64,000 nucleotides of DNA from Paralvinella palmiformis (GCA_025642065.1 JAODUP010000012.1:430501-494500), one strand, 5' to 3'; positions 1 to 13,075 are shown, counted from the first letter of the stretch. The notes: generated from the letters alone by a model not told the origin. Translations and numbers: made by a program.

Positions 1-410
1 TATAGCACTATCTAGATTGTTAGTGTATGTGAAGTAAACATTTTATAACACAACAACCATTTTGTTTTCTATTAAGTCTTTAATTATGTACATGACACAC
101 CGATGGCATAACCCGAGTGGTGTTAAAAAGGAAATGATTAGAACACGTTATACCAACTACAATTCAAATAGAAGCCCAAACCACATAGTTATGTTTGTGT
201 TACAATAGCAAATAATGATGATAGAGATAAGATCTCTGTTGGCTGTGATTAATTCACTTCTAATAGAAAATCTAATAAGACATGCTTACAATGGAGTTAA
301 ATTATTCTTGCCGCTGTTTCTCCTGCAATTTACCACTGGTATAAATGGAATCAGTTTGAGATATTCATATTTCTAAGAAACTTTTACATCCTATGTGATG
401 ATGGTTTACA

Positions 411-1872
411 TCAAACTTCTATCACATCAATACAGTCACCATCTTCTAGCCCCAGAGTACTGGGAGTCTCGTGAGGTTGGATATTTTCACCATCAAACTG
501 GAAAATCACATTCTCATACTGCAGATGCTGCTTTTTACACAACTCCCTCATCAATCTTTCAAATGGATCTCCCTGAAAGAAAGATTATAATAAAACTGCA
601 TTATACAATTCTGCAATTTCTCTCAAGACAGGAACCTGTTGTCATTAAACCATGATAATAGACCATAACTCTGATTCTTAATACATCTACTACTAATGAA
701 ACAGCACAGAAATGACTGTTTTTGTGTACATAAAATTTACCATATTCAACACTTTAAAAAGATTGTAAAAATAAATTTTGTCCATTTCTTTTTCTGTGTG
801 TTAATCATAATCTCTGTTGATAAACATTTCCTATAGGTGAGATTAACTGGCAGCATATTACAGATTCCTTCTTTTTTATAGTTTGTGGGCTATCTATTTT
901 TTGCTAGATAATATAAATAATACTTACTGCTGGTAATAGACAAATGATTATTTAGTCTATGCTACATTCACACTACTTTAAATTCAGTAAAGTTTTCATG
1001 TCATGCTCCACCTAATGGTAAACATGCTACTTAATCTAATACTCGTACCATTCTGATTTGTATTTTAAGTTTTGATTTGGATGTCTTTGTTTGCACACCA
1101 AGGTTAATAATGTCTGGATCTTCCAAGATGCTGTCATCTTCTTCTAATAATACTTCTTCTGGCCTTCTAACATAACAGTCTATGGAAATAAAAATACTTT
1201 ATGATACCAGTAATAACAAACATTGATGTAGTTTACCCATTTTTTAAATGAAATCAACTGTTTTAATACTATCTACTGAAAAGTAGGACACGTACCAATG
1301 ATTTCCAGTGTTGATTAGATAATAAATATATTGGTAGTTTATCATCACCTTTTCTGACATGACCCACATTAACACACAATTATTAGCGTAGTGTTGGCAA
1401 ACCATGAATGATTGTCATTTGCAATAAAAGCCATCAGGAAATTTGACAAAAAGGCATAAACCAGTATATATTAGTATTTCAAAAAGCAATAGCATTAAGT
1501 AGCCACAAAGCATCTGATTTATTAGAAAATAAGTTTCATAAAACATAACAGTTGTCACTCACTCAGATGTTTAATTTAGTTTAAACTGGAAGATAACATT
1601 AACAACAGGCAAAAATGTATAAGAATGTGTACCTATAATGGTTATATGTTAACAATTTTAATATGATGTTCAAATATTATGGTGATAAAAAACAATCAGT
1701 TAAAACAAATTGATAATCAAGCTCTACCTATTATGTCTGCTATCTGTAATCCAATACTGGTAGGTGTATCATAGGAATGAATTTTTTTGTCATTTAAAAA
1801 CATGATGAGCTGATTCTCTGAGGCATGTACATGATTGGCCATATCTTTGTAGACATTTGCAAAACTGTCAGT
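411..1872 (-). CDS. NFATC2IP: Tandem SUMO-like domain exons of the NFATC2IP-like gene
   Basis: These three exons (1728-1872, 1049-1179, 411-572) and the end of exon 4739-4901 carry the two ubiquitin-fold domains. Domain 1 begins in the preceding exon with ISVKVNYHSGVQRFAMKM and continues through an ENQLIMFLNDKKI strand to IGLQIADIIDCYV, the usual 'xADIIDCxV' end of SUMO-like domain 1 in NIP45. An acidic linker (EEVLLEEDDS) follows. Domain 2 starts at LKIQIRM, resumes at GDPFERLMRELCKK, and ends with TLGLEDGDCIDVIEV and the stop. Phases agree across all borders. The join between IQIRM and GDPFERL lacks the beta-hairpin residues normal for this fold, so a microexon between 573 and 1048 may have been missed. 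Confidence 0.78.
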
Positions 1873-2295
1873 CTGTAAAAAAAAAGTTAAATAAATATGG
1901 CTTTGATCACATGAAATTTTAAAGACACGTCAATCACCATTGTACTAAACATGATGCAAAAACATATCATCCTTAGACAAACTATTAGACTTGTACTCTA
2001 AGTGATGTTTTCTGTGAACACCAATCAAACAATTATATTTATACAGCATGGACAAAATTGTAAAGGTAATTTTTAAATTGATAAATGAAGGGACCCACTG
2101 GATCAGGCCTTCTAACATTTAACTAGGGAGTTGATTCTTAAAATGAAATGACTAATTTAGTTGAATTCTTCAGACAGAGGTAAGGAACCATTGTCAATTA
2201 TGGAATCAGTGCGACTATACTGACACATAATTAACTTTATAATACTTCAATTATATAATATAACATACAAACCATATTTACACCTTTCCTCAACA

Positions 2296-2330
<35 letters not shown>

Positions 2331-5300
2331 TTTTTTACTATTAAAAAGCTAGTTTACACTGTAAACAGTGTTACTGAATTATAAAAACAATTTTTTTAAA
2401 CAAAGAACAATCACAAGCAGTTGTGAAAAAATGGATTTTGCAGTCGAAGTAAAAAATCATCATGCATATAAGTACACGTATAAGATGACATTAGTCATTA
2501 CTTGATTATACAAGTTTAAACATTCAGTGGTTTCAACTGGGTAGGGTGTGAGTAAGTGAATACTTTACTTAGTCTTGAAACTTTTCACAACTGAGCTATA
2601 CCCAGTGAAATACAGACACAAGTAACAATGGTAAGTGAATCCCTGCAATTGGAAATCTATAACACACTCAACTAGCAGCTCTAATATGAGAACAAACTAG
2701 CTGGTTTGGGTGATGAGTTATCATGGTATACACGTAATTGATTTCAATTAATTTAGTCACATTCTTCCTAAATCTACTTATGATTAATTCAAGTCTGAGT
2801 TGACATTATATGAGAAACTACGGTTGTAATTGACTAAAGAGAATTTCCATCAGCAGTTTATGAAGGACATGTTTGTTCCTGGGATGCAATACTTTGCCAC
2901 TGACACACATTATGAGATTTTCTCTGTACAGGACAATGCTGAATTATCAAGGTCATATTACATGAGAAATATACAGTGAAAGTGAACTATTATGGACGTC
3001 CATATTATACAGGTTACTTTGTAACAGCAGTGAATCAGGGACATTAATAACATTTAGCACTACAATCTGGAAGGAATTGTAAGCATACCAGATTTTTTGT
3101 ATCTGGGAGGATAAGTGTTCATGTGTCTATTATCTAATGATTACACCCTACTGGAGATATTTTCATAATTTGTTGACTCTTGCTGCCAACAGTGGCCTTC
3201 TGTTGATCTTAGGTGATTTCAATATACATTGGGATTGCCAGAGGAATGCAGATACCAAAGAACTGGTTGACATTCTTAGATCTGCCAATCTTAGACAGCA
3301 TGTGCAAGAAAGAACACACAGACATGGACACATCTTAGATCTTGTCATCTCCCGTGATGATGACAATTTGATGCTGTCTGATCATTTCCTTATTAGCATG
3401 GATGTATCATTGCAGAAACAATCTATTTCAGCTAAAGTTATTTCATACAGGAAATATAAGTCGCTTGACAAGGATGTTTTTCTTACTGATCTGTGGGTCT
3501 CTTCTCTGGTATTGGATCCACCAGATGATCAATATCATAGTACATTGAGGGACTTTGTAGATGAGCATGCACCATTAAGGACAAATGAAATGCTAAGACT
3601 ACTACTTCCATGGTAAAATAAGGATATACAAGGTGCAAAGTGACACAGAAGGTATTGTGACCAGCTGCAGATCAGGACCAGTTTTGTGTTCATTATGAAA
3701 AATTCAAGTTAAAAATATTCTTGCCTCTACCAAATCACAAATTACAATTAAAAGATCAAAGCATGCAAGGGAAATCAAAGAACTGTATTCAGTGTTGGGA
3801 ATAAAGTACTACATAAAAGTCAAACTGTCCTTCCAAATATTATCAACTCAGACAAAGATTTGGCCAATTGTTTTAATGATTTCTGTCAAAAGATACTAAA
3901 AATACATTATCACAGGATACACCATTGGTAGAAGAGTCCTGTATGTCCATGATGGATACATTTGAGCCTTCTTATAGAGACTGGTATCAGACAGTTGCTG
4001 TACAAGATCCTGTTTCATAATTCAGAGTACTGAGTGGAGCAGCACCACTATCTAAGTGATCTGATCTAAAAATATATACCAGTGAGAATGCTCCGATCCG
4101 AGTCCTATTCACTTTTGATGGTACCAAAAAGCCACACAGCAATGTATGGAGAGAAATCCTTCTGAGCATCAGCTCCCAGGCTGTGGAACAAGTTGCCCAA
4201 CCACATTAATTTTGCAGCAATTTAATACATATTTTGTAAGGTTCTTAAAACCCACTTATTAAAATTGGCGTATTTATCATTTTTAAACCAGTTTATTATG
4301 TATGAAATGTATTTGAGCTATATAACAGGGTTATTTATTTTTCATTTTAAAAACACTTTTAATTTTCATATCATAATAAAACATCAAACAGTCCTACCTG
4401 TACCATACAAACTACACTAAAAACTTGTACTTTCAAAATTACTTATATGAGTAAGTATAAAAGTATTCATGTTTATTGTTGTTCTAGAATGGCTGCAGAA
4501 GCATCAATGAGATAAAAGCAATGAAAAAATACTAACATTTTAACTGTGATTATCCTGATAGCGCAAATACAAGTTATACAAAAAAATGGGTCACTTAGTG
4601 CAGGAAAATATGTATTGTATTGTTTTTAAATAATTAGTTCATTCAGGTAAACCCATTACAGAACAGCTGAGCCTTCAACAGTCATCTGCTTAAATGCAAA
4701 ATCAAGTTATATATTATGGAATATCAGGAAAAACTAACCATTTTCATAGCAAATCTTTGTACTCCTGAGTGATAATTAACTTTCACAGATATTTCTTTAT
4801 GGTTAATAGAATCCTTAACTGGTGAGACAACTTCTATGATAGATACATCATCATCATCATCAGAATCTCTTTTATAAGTCAACTGAGCTCTCTCTAACTT
4901 CCTGAAAGTAATAAAAGTGCTTGAAATAAATTTATGAAAGTTCCATTCAAATTGATAATTCTAAGTTGAGTTCACATTCAGTGACCAGAAAGATGAGCCA
5001 TATACTTCTAAGTTTACATACCTAAAAAAGTCAATTATCATATTAAGTTAATGCAACACATAAAGGTAATGTAATTAGTGAAGTAAATTGCATTATGTAA
5101 TGTGAAACCTAACAAATAATCGGAATAAAACACTAAATGAATCAGAGTCAAGAAACTTTTAGTCTTGTACATCTTTAATTTTTTCAGAGGATAATTCACC
5201 ATCTAGCCAGAAGTGTGAGCTTTTACTACCAATTCCACAGAAGACTGTAGCCAAAACTATAAAAATTTAATTTCTTACAGCCTGTGGCAAAATAAACCAC

Positions 5301-8300
5301 TGATTTAACTGAATTTACTAAAATGATAAAAATACATCACTTCGTCAAAAGTAAAACTTGTACACATTAATAGATATCTTACTAACATCTTTGATCTTCA
5401 GCCACCAATACTGAAACAGTTCTTTAATCTGATATTGATAATCTAACTTTACTCACAAGAAAGCATTTTTGACATCCTCCTTCATCCATTTCTTCCTCAT
5501 ATTAACAACAGTACTCGGTGGTGTTGGTGGTGGAGTAGGCTCAAGAGACTTACTCATCAATAAATCACTGAAAACGAGTGAAAGAAATGAAACCACCACA
5601 TTATAAAGATGATGTTGTTTTACACTTTTATATGTTACAACTCTCTGGCCACATAGAACACCAAACAAATCTGTGAACAATAGCTGTTTGACAAAAGTAT
5701 AAAAATCGCCACACGAATGACTGGCTTAACAACACATCAGCACAAAACTTGCTCCTGAAAAAGGTCTTAATAATGTAGTATCATCCTCAACCCTCAGAGT
5801 GAGTAATTTTTGTTTAGTACTAGCTGTAGTCACATCTGAGATACATGGATCACATGTCAATCCACAGGGAAATCAGAAGATCAGACAAACAATTCACAAA
5901 AATGGATAAAACAGTCTCAAACACACAGTTGGTAGATCCTTGGTTCAGTAATTACGCTACAGCAGCGAACATCACCAACACTGTTGATACCAAACTGCTT
6001 ACAAGTTTCCCTATGCCCGAGGAAATAATTACAGGGTCAAAAATTGACCTCGACTTATCTGCCGGGTCGACTTATATGCAAGTATATAGGGTAGTGATCA
6101 TTTTTAGATAACGATTTTACATCAAGGATGGAGTAATCAGAATCCATATTTGATTGTAAACAATTACATTATCTCAAATAAACAAAATCATAACTGTCAT
6201 ATCCACCCGTTGAGTTTGTTAGTTCTTTACCCTTGATGTTGGTCACACCCAGAACATATGGCTGACAGACAACAAATCCCACAAATACAGGCATGAGTCA
6301 GATTTGAACCCACAACCTGGAGGACTGAAGCACTGTGTTACTGAAAGACCCATCTCATTTGCATGTAATGTAACCATGACTAGCTAGTTACATCGTGTTC
6401 AATTATTTCTAATGTTGAATCATGCCAAAACATCAATATTAATGTAATGAGATAACCCAAAGGGAGTTAGTAGGTGACCAAGTACTATATAATATTCTTT
6501 AACCATTTTAGTAACATATGTGACTGTTTGGACTAATTATAGTTTATAGTGTAAATTTATAAATATGTTTTGGTTCTGAAACTACATGTTATAACCTGTT
6601 AATATAAATATCTTCAAAATGGTAACAATCACAGACAAGTTATTGTCAATTCAACAGCACTTTTAACAGGATAATTTAATATATAGTTAATTGTGTTCAT
6701 ATTTTGACATCATTTATACTTCGTGTGAGTATATTTGTATCAGCCCTGAAAATCTTAAATGAAAGTGAACTTTTCATTTAAGTTGATAGTAATTTTCTCT
6801 TTCTTTTTCCCTTAAAATCAGATCTGGATGTAAAAATCATTTATAGTAGATAACAACTTTTTATACATACATGTGGAAATATATATATGGATTATACTTG
6901 AAAAGACAGCAACACCATTCTATTTGAATATGATACAACTGTCTTACTGAAGGAGCTTCACTGGCTTCCAGTAATTAAACGGATTCAATTCAAGACACTT
7001 ATGATCACATACAAGGCGTTAAATGGTCAAGCACCAATATATTTGACAGAATCGCTTCATGAGAAAGCTAACACTCAAACACTAAGATCATCTGTTGAAC
7101 TGATCCTTGCCATTCCTAAATACAAATATTAGAAATTCTAAGTCACTAAATGTTTAAAAAAAACATGTTAAAACATTCCTATTCAAACAATATTTTAATT
7201 GTTAATGTACTCATTATATTTAGTGATTTTGTTAACCATCTCTTTCTTTATTGTACAGCGCCTCAGAACAGGGTTACCTGGTTTTGGCGCTTTATAAATA
7301 TACATTATTATTATATATATGTTTGGCTCTTGCACATAACAATTAAATTTAAATGAGTCTCTGCATGAGTAAGATAAAATGCTGCTGTTTTATGGCCATT
7401 TATAGGATGATGAGCAGAATAATCTAGCTATAATATAATGAAACTAAAAGCAACTTCATATTTTTAACCTCATAAACATATAAATAATTAATAAGAAGAA
7501 TGTCATACATTCAACTGGTTTTTGTATTTAAAAAATTGGCTTGTATGACTCTACATGGTGATTCCATATAACAGATAAGGATAAATTAATACAATATACA
7601 TTTTTTAGACGTTCCATGGGAAATAAATGTGGAAAATTGTTTCATTGTCAATGGTTCTGGAAATTTTACTTTTAGTATCTGATGAATGATACTTACAGGT
7701 GGAGGCTCATCAGTAAAAAAAATATAGCTGTTTGATCATTAAATATAGTATTTATCATATGGATAAGCAATTTACACAAAATCAATCAAACAAATTGATA
7801 AAATTAGAATTTGCTTGTAAAGATAAACCATCTATTTCTGAAACATATATACGTGTCATCATTCAAATGCGGAATAAGATCTAATATTTAACTATAGTGA
7901 ATATCATATATTATAAAGGTTAGATTAATTATTTATAATTTCAATAAATTGCGTTCTGTACGTCAAATTCTTTTGAAACCACTTATCTGCAATAATATGT
8001 ATACACAAATTTCATTCCTATTATCTGAAAGGCATTTATATACTAAATATTCATATTTAAATGCATTTATATTTTATCTGACATAAAATTTAAGTATATT
8101 GGACTTTAACCACCTTGCAACTGCTAAAAATTATAAACATGATCAAACCTTTAACATGACACTTTAAATTTAACAATCTAAATAATCAAGGTGGTCAAGC
8201 TTAACAGACAACATATACTGTCTCTTCTATTAGCTACATACACAGGTAACACCTAAACTCAAATATTAGCCTGAAATACTGCTGCAATAGGAACACCCTC

Positions 8301-9106
8301 TAAAACAAGACTGGCAATAGAAATACAAATTTGTTGTATATCTGAATATAAAGATTGGATGATAATTTGTTAAAAAGACATAGCTATATCAATATTTGTA
8401 CATTTATTCCGTACCTTGAAACAACTGTATCATTGTCATCATCATCCAGGATGACGACACAGTTGCTCTGTTGAAAAGAATTTGATAAAACAAGATTTAA
8501 TAAACTGTGCAGTATTATGAACAAATTAACTATAAAATCTGTGATGATCCAGCTTGAAAAACACATTTATAAATTCATATAAACTTCAGTAAACACATCA
8601 TCATACCCTACTCTCCTTCTCATCTGAGATATTCTGTTGCTTTCTAGTTTGTTTTCCAGGACGTTTTGTACTTCGTAGGGTTTTCTTTCCTCTTGATTTC
8701 TTCTTAAAAACATTTACCTCTTCTTCATCATTGTTATCTATAAAATATTGTAAATGTGGACTTCCCAGTCTAATATAACACACACCAAACAAAAAATGTA
8801 TATACATTTCATTTTCTGAATACATAACCTCATATTTTAAAAACCATATTCTATTTTGAGATAATCTGGCTATACGTCCTAATTGGATATCACTTTATTA
8901 GCTAATAGAATGACTATTAATTGTCTAGGTTTTTGGAGAAAAAAAATGCTTTAAAATTACACAATTTCACTGACTTAAATACCTGAATCATATAATATAA
9001 TTTTAGAAGCCAACTCTTTTAACTTGGCTGTTGTTAACTGTGTACGGACACAAGACGAGTATACATCATCAGTCACAGATGATGACATGTTATCAGAAGA
9101 TGGCAG
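411..9106 (-). CDS. NFATC2IP: NFATC2IP/NIP45-like SUMO-like-domain protein, 8 exons, 5' end missing
   Basis: Eight coding exons with AG/GT borders join in a continuous frame: 8983-9106, 8607-8737, 8415-8467, 5457-5567, 4739-4901, 1728-1872, 1049-1179 and 411-572 (stop TGA at 411-413). They give about 339 residues; the human family member is around 420. Order: a Ser/Thr-rich part, a Lys/Arg-rich basic stretch, an acidic SUMO-interacting-type motif (CVVILDDDD), a proline-rich piece, a second such motif (DDDDDVSIIEVVS), then two SUMO-like domains. This is the architecture of NIP45/Rad60/Esc2, nuclear proteins that act with the SUMO pathway in genome maintenance and, in mammals, bind NFAT. The family call rests on domain order and on recognisable residues in both SUMO-like domains. 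The initiating exon was not found; it should lie above 9.1 kb. A short segment of the second domain may also be missing. Confidence 0.8.
2299..2327. repeat. (AT)n microsatellite
   Basis: A run of about 14 AT units lies in the intron between exons 4739 and 1872 of the NFATC2IP-like gene. Confidence 0.9.
3137..4320 (+). mobile_element. LINE fragment: endonuclease domain joined to a 3' tail
   Basis: A plus-strand frame at 3137-3616 has the hallmark of a LINE apurinic-type endonuclease: LLLILGDFNIHWDC, followed by RTHRHGHILDLVISR and SDHFLISMDV. From 3617 the frame is broken. At about 4170-4250 a second piece encodes APRLWNKLPNHI, the segment near the C-terminus of many LINE reverse-transcriptase proteins. 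Most of the reverse transcriptase is missing between them, so this is an internally deleted dead copy. It sits in an intron of the NFATC2IP-like gene, antisense to it. Confidence 0.75.
4739..9106 (-). CDS. NFATC2IP: N-terminal SIM and basic region exons of the NFATC2IP-like gene
   Basis: Five exons: 8983-9106 (Ser-rich, ends in phase 1), 8607-8737 (DNNDEEE, then a very basic KKKSRGKKTLR-type stretch), 8415-8467 (SNCVVILDDDDNDTVVS), 5457-5567 (a TPPPTPP run, then a charged KKWMKEDVKNAF helix) and 4739-4901 (KLERAQLTYKR, then DDDDDVSIIEVVS). The two hydrophobic clusters next to Asp runs look like SUMO-interacting motifs, matching a protein whose other half is SUMO-like. The basic stretch is a plausible nuclear localisation signal. 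Exon boundaries come from in-frame AG/GT sites and phase agreement. No homologous initiator exon was seen between 9.1 and 15 kb. Confidence 0.7.
5845..6111 (+). other. Unassigned 88-codon open frame
   Basis: The frame MDHMSIHREIRRSDK... has no family I recognise. Its 3' half (6010-6085) reads 'gggtcaaaaattgacctcgacttatctgccgggtcgac', with a repeated gac-tta-t motif resembling DNA-transposon ends. It lies just 5' of a tRNA-type SINE and between genic exons. It is most likely transposon debris and not a gene. Confidence 0.25.
6215..6365 (-). repeat. tRNA-derived SINE, second family
   Basis: Read on the minus strand, the 6365 end resembles a tRNA: an A-box-like stretch, then B-box GGTTCAAATC, followed by a body containing 'gtgtgaccaacatcaag'. 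The same body recurs in the same orientation near 40,325-40,390 ('ttgatgttggtcctacccagg'). The sequence is too diverged to be a working tRNA gene. Confidence 0.6.
6925..7315 (+). mobile_element. LINE 3' end
   Basis: The frame at 6945-7060 reads LLKELHWLPVIKRIQFKTL, MITYKALNGQAPIYLTE, a signature of the C-terminal end of LINE reverse-transcriptase ORFs. It is followed by a 3' untranslated part ending 'cgcctcagaac...ggcgctttataaatatacattattatta', a tail found on many invertebrate LINEs. It is 5'-truncated as usual for LINE insertions, and sits in an intron antisense to the host gene. Confidence 0.8.
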
Positions 9107-10124
9107 CTGTGGAGGAATGAAACAAAGATTTATTGTAAGTCTGCTCTGAGTTCTAAATACAAGATCATTAGAATCAGTATCACAACTGTTAAAAATATGG
9201 TCATAAAGCATGCACAAAAAAGCATATGAAGGTCAAATACAATCCTAAAATATGTTTGCATTCGATAAATGACTGAGCTGACATAAATAAATGCATGTTT
9301 AGGATGCAACACCAGAGCACAAATATAAACTTTGAAGTGGCTATAGCTTTGGACTTGAAGGCACCTTTTTTGTATATGGCCATCTTTATACCTACTGAGA
9401 GTGATAAATAATATTAGATATTGTAACTTTATCTGAAATATATGTAGCGGCTATTTTTAATTCTCCACGAAAATTGGTCGGCTACTTTGGCTTTGGTGAA
9501 AAAGTGGCCTTAAGAATGCACCAAATACTCCATTTTCCCCAACTTTTTTCAGGGGAAATCCCCCCCTTCCAATGGAGAAGGGCCACTACTGTATTAGTGT
9601 GACTACCACTACCCAATGACCAGCCCTTCACTACCCACCTCCCTGCAATGCTGCTGCAATGACGTGGAAGTGTTTTTACAATTGATTGTCTATAAATACA
9701 TCAAAGATAGCTCCTATGGGCATTGCTAAAAAAACTACTTAAAAAGTAATCAGAACGTTTAAGAAATCTACTGATTAACATAATACCTCTATTATTAACA
9801 ATAAACAACAATCCAAGATATGCATAAATAAGGTATAAAAGTGAGACTCATTGAGAATGAGAGGCTTGTTGTTCAACCTCATGTCTGAAACATATAAATG
9901 ATATCGATTCTTATGTTTGAAAAACATGCATTTTAGTTTGACTTTCTTTAAATTTACAAAATTACATACACCAAAAATTTATATAATCCAAAGGGTGAGG
10001 ATGCAACAATACAAGCGTCATCAGCGTACATAATATAAATACCATTCATATCTTGATACCAAAATATAGAGGTTGCCGATTTATTCTGATTTTATCTTCA
10101 ATTTCCTTATCTCAGTTATTCTGC
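9107..10124. other. Intergenic or 5' intron sequence without recognised gene
   Basis: No exon with acceptor/donor borders that fits the NFATC2IP-like gene was found. The part at 9430-9650 is richer in G and C, with C- and G-runs, and looks like a decayed repeat. Confidence 0.5.
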
Positions 10125-10530
10125 TATCATGTTAGGTTGCACCTTTAGCCAAAACTGATCTGATCTTGACTTAATCATGCTTAACGATGGACTATGGATC
10201 ACTTCAGCAGAGAGTCAATTCCAGTCACTGATTACTATCTGACTGAATACCAACTTATGGATTTCAATAGCCTTGTATACTTATGTCTGATCACAGCCTC
10301 TAGTGTTGAACACTGTATATACAGTGTAGTTAGTACTTGAGTTCACCCTGTCTTTGCACTTCAATATCTTAAACACCTGCAACATGTCCCCTCTTCTTCT
10401 GCGATACTCCCAACGATGGTAGTGTTAATGATCTTTGCCTTACTTCATATGAGAAATGTTTCAGGTAGTCAATCAGCTTGGTAACTCATTGGGATTTTTT
10501 TCACTTCCACTTTATTCCTATTTTAATATC
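10125..10530 (-). mobile_element. LINE reverse-transcriptase C-terminal fragment
   Basis: On the minus strand, frames with several breaks encode LIDYLKHFSYEVRQRSLTLPSL, then KKRGHM-like and KCKDRVNSS, NTRG, and a DWN motif. This is the C-terminal part of the same kind of LINE seen at 16.5-17.5 kb (its 'TRGHSLKL...NDWNELP' block). Frameshifts and stops mark it as dead. Confidence 0.65.
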
Positions 10531-11298
10531 CTGACCAATCTCTGGGAGGACAGCAACAAAATCCTTGCAAATATCTGGACAGAATATGTTGAGTGGACCT
10601 CCTTTCCAATATTTCAAACCAGAGCTCCAATATGACAAAGAGCCGAGTCATACAGAATTAATGTGGTTCAAAACCACGCTGTGGCATCACAAACAAGATC
10701 AGGTGACATCATATAGTCCATTAAATGGCTTAATTCACTATCGACTATCTTTTCCAGTATTTATGTTGAACCTCTCTGGTCTATACTACAGTTTTACCTG
10801 GTACTATCTTAGTACCTTTCTGCAGATTGGGTTCACATGCACTATCCACAATGCTTTGGCTAAAACTTGTAAAAGGTGCCTTCTTCTCGTGATTTCTGAA
10901 ATACGATACTCAATAGTAATTTTATGGACTGTGACAACTTGCTCAACACGCTGGGATGAAAGCCACCAGGACCAACTGATTTTGCCATTTTCAAGTTACT
11001 CAGCTTTTTAGACTTCTTCCAATATGAAGATTACTGTTAATGTTATTGGAACCACGCCATAGTGTTTCAGTGTAACATCTGGGATCTCAGCTAAGTTTTC
11101 TTGGTGAATACACTTACGAAGTACTAATTAAGTAGCACACCTGTAGCCCCATCATCAATTATCAAATTGCCTACCACTCAAAGCTGCCTCTAGTTTTTAT
11201 CTTTGATTTGCAACATCATCAGAAAACCATTGGGTAACATTTCAGGCTAATAGCCAGGTTATGTTCAAATTCCCTGTGCATGTGTATATAGATGTTTA

Positions 11299-11493
11299 TT
11301 TGATAATGATGTTTGATGATCACTTTTGTGCAGAACATAGGCTAAATGGACCAAACAACCTCTGAAGGTAATGAGATGAAGTGAAAAATTAAACACCCTT
11401 CAGACATGCCCATGCTGAGATTTAAACTCAGGTAGTCGAGATCTGTGGCCAACTGTGCTACCACTGTACCAGTTAGACCATGGAGACGCCCCC
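11299..11493 (-). repeat. tRNA-derived SINE, family 1
   Basis: Read on the minus strand it starts with 'gcgtctccatggtctaactggta...' (A-box), has a degenerate B-box ('gagtttaaatctc'), then the shared body 'catgtctgaagggtgttt...cattacc...ggttgt...ggtccatttagcc' and ends near a TGATGATG-type tail. It matches the copies at 20,168, 50,095 and 62,209. Confidence 0.75.
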
Positions 11494-11499
11494 TCCCTC

Positions 11500-12734
11500 A
11501 ATATAGAAATCACAGAGATAGGTATCTGTCAAAGTTGATTCAATAAATGCTCTCATCAACAATAGCATTTATTTCCCAGAAAAACACCATCGGTGCTAGT
11601 ACTATGGTGAAGACCTCTCATCATATATGTAAGTAAACAAACAGTTAATCCTGAAACATATTTGCTTCTTAATTGAAACTTATTATTAATTATAGATCAA
11701 TAGCTAAAGAATTCTGCTGGTAGTTAAAAAATAAATAAAAAGTTACTAGCCAGAATGGTTAATGACTGCTGATGGTTTATGTTCAATAACGCACCACACT
11801 TCATGGTTCTTCTGATTTATGTTTTTTTTTAAAGTGTACACCCTCGGAAAACTCACTGACCTTTAAATTTGTCTGGTTGAGGTTTGTAAATAAACAAGGC
11901 TATTTAGAATCCTGATATTTAGGTTCATGTATAAATTAAAAAGCAGAGTATTGTAAAACCAAACTGGATATACAAGATTACTATATTAACTGATACAGCT
12001 CCCACAATATTTCCTTAACTAAGACTAGGCATATTTACTACTAGTAGCCACCTTCAAATATTGTCAACTTTCATAGACTAGATTAGTAAAAACTATGGAT
12101 TCCTCTGCATCAGGCCAATTAGAACCCCAACATCAAAATAAGCAGGTCACAACAACAAAATGGAGCATTCATAACTAATCCTATTCAAAGAACTGGCGGA
12201 TGAGCATCATGTTAACATTGCATTCCCTGTATAAGATAATAATTTTGACAATAATCTCATGGAAATCTCGCAAAGACACACTCTGGAAGCAACTTTGAGT
12301 GACTCATAACATGTAAGCTGTACTTTGTGATTCTATGTCATAGTTATGTTATGGTTTACTTTTAGGTTAGCACCAACGAATAAAGTTATGTTTCCTGGAA
12401 TTTAAGACTAATCTACAGTCGTATTTTATGAGTCAGTACCAGCTGATAGAAGGAGTTCTGTAATAGTGACCTGTAAAGTCTTGTGTTATATGACCTTGTT
12501 AAAGACCAAAAACATTTGGATTTTTGCAAATGCAGAATTTTCATTTCAAGACTAATTTTGTTTTATGTAAATTTTATCAACTTTCCAATGATAACAGAAA
12601 ATCAGTGTCCTACATTTAATAGAATAAGTGAGTTAAACTGACAATAATTCTATGATATCTACACTACATAGAAAAAACTCTCCAATGAAGATAACAACAG
12701 TTTGTCAAGTATCATTCTTTCAAATAACTCACCA
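11500..12734. other. Intergenic sequence, nothing recognised
   Basis: AT-rich sequence with no convincing coding frame, splice-bordered exon or repeat end on either strand. Confidence 0.5.
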
Positions 12735-13075
12735 CTAATCCACAGTAAAAGATTTATTTATCTCTAGTGGAGCGATTTTTGCTATGTTTCTTTTTATTAA
12801 TGTGTTAGCTAAACCTTTATGATAGCTGAAACTTGATCTTCTATTAATTAAACTTGGCTGCTCCACATTTAGGTTGCAGCTCATAATTATTCGATCACTT
12901 AAGCCAAGTCCAGCATTGTATTCCAAATTATGGAACCTTATGTTCTTATCACTGGATAAAATTGTCAAGTATACATGGGTTTTGCCCAGGTCTGTATCTT
13001 GTATGTTGGATAATACGATCAGGACTAGAATTTTAACACGAATCCGCAAACTGATTTGCACAATTTTTGGTTACA
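12735..13075 (-). mobile_element. LINE endonuclease C-terminal fragment
   Basis: The minus-strand frame of 108 codons contains VLIVLSNIQDTD, a LGLSDRIIMSC segment (in place of the 'LGxSDHxxI' endonuclease motif) and YNKG-like SYHKGLANTLIKR. The order matches the end of a LINE endonuclease domain and the start of the linker. The SDH histidine is replaced by Arg, so it would be inactive. Confidence 0.55.

Noticed and set aside
4809..4862. Short (ATC)n run as a microsatellite or SINE tail
   Set aside because: It is the Asp-rich coding run of the NFATC2IP-like exon read on the other strand.
7692..7700. A 9-nt microexon (Pro-rich) of the NFATC2IP-like gene
   Set aside because: A GT donor follows, but the acceptor is poor, and exons 8415-8467 and 5457-5567 already join in phase without it.
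10565..11011. A 148-codon plus-strand open frame as a gene
   Set aside because: It lies next to and partly opposite antisense LINE sequence, shows no domain and no splice or promoter context.
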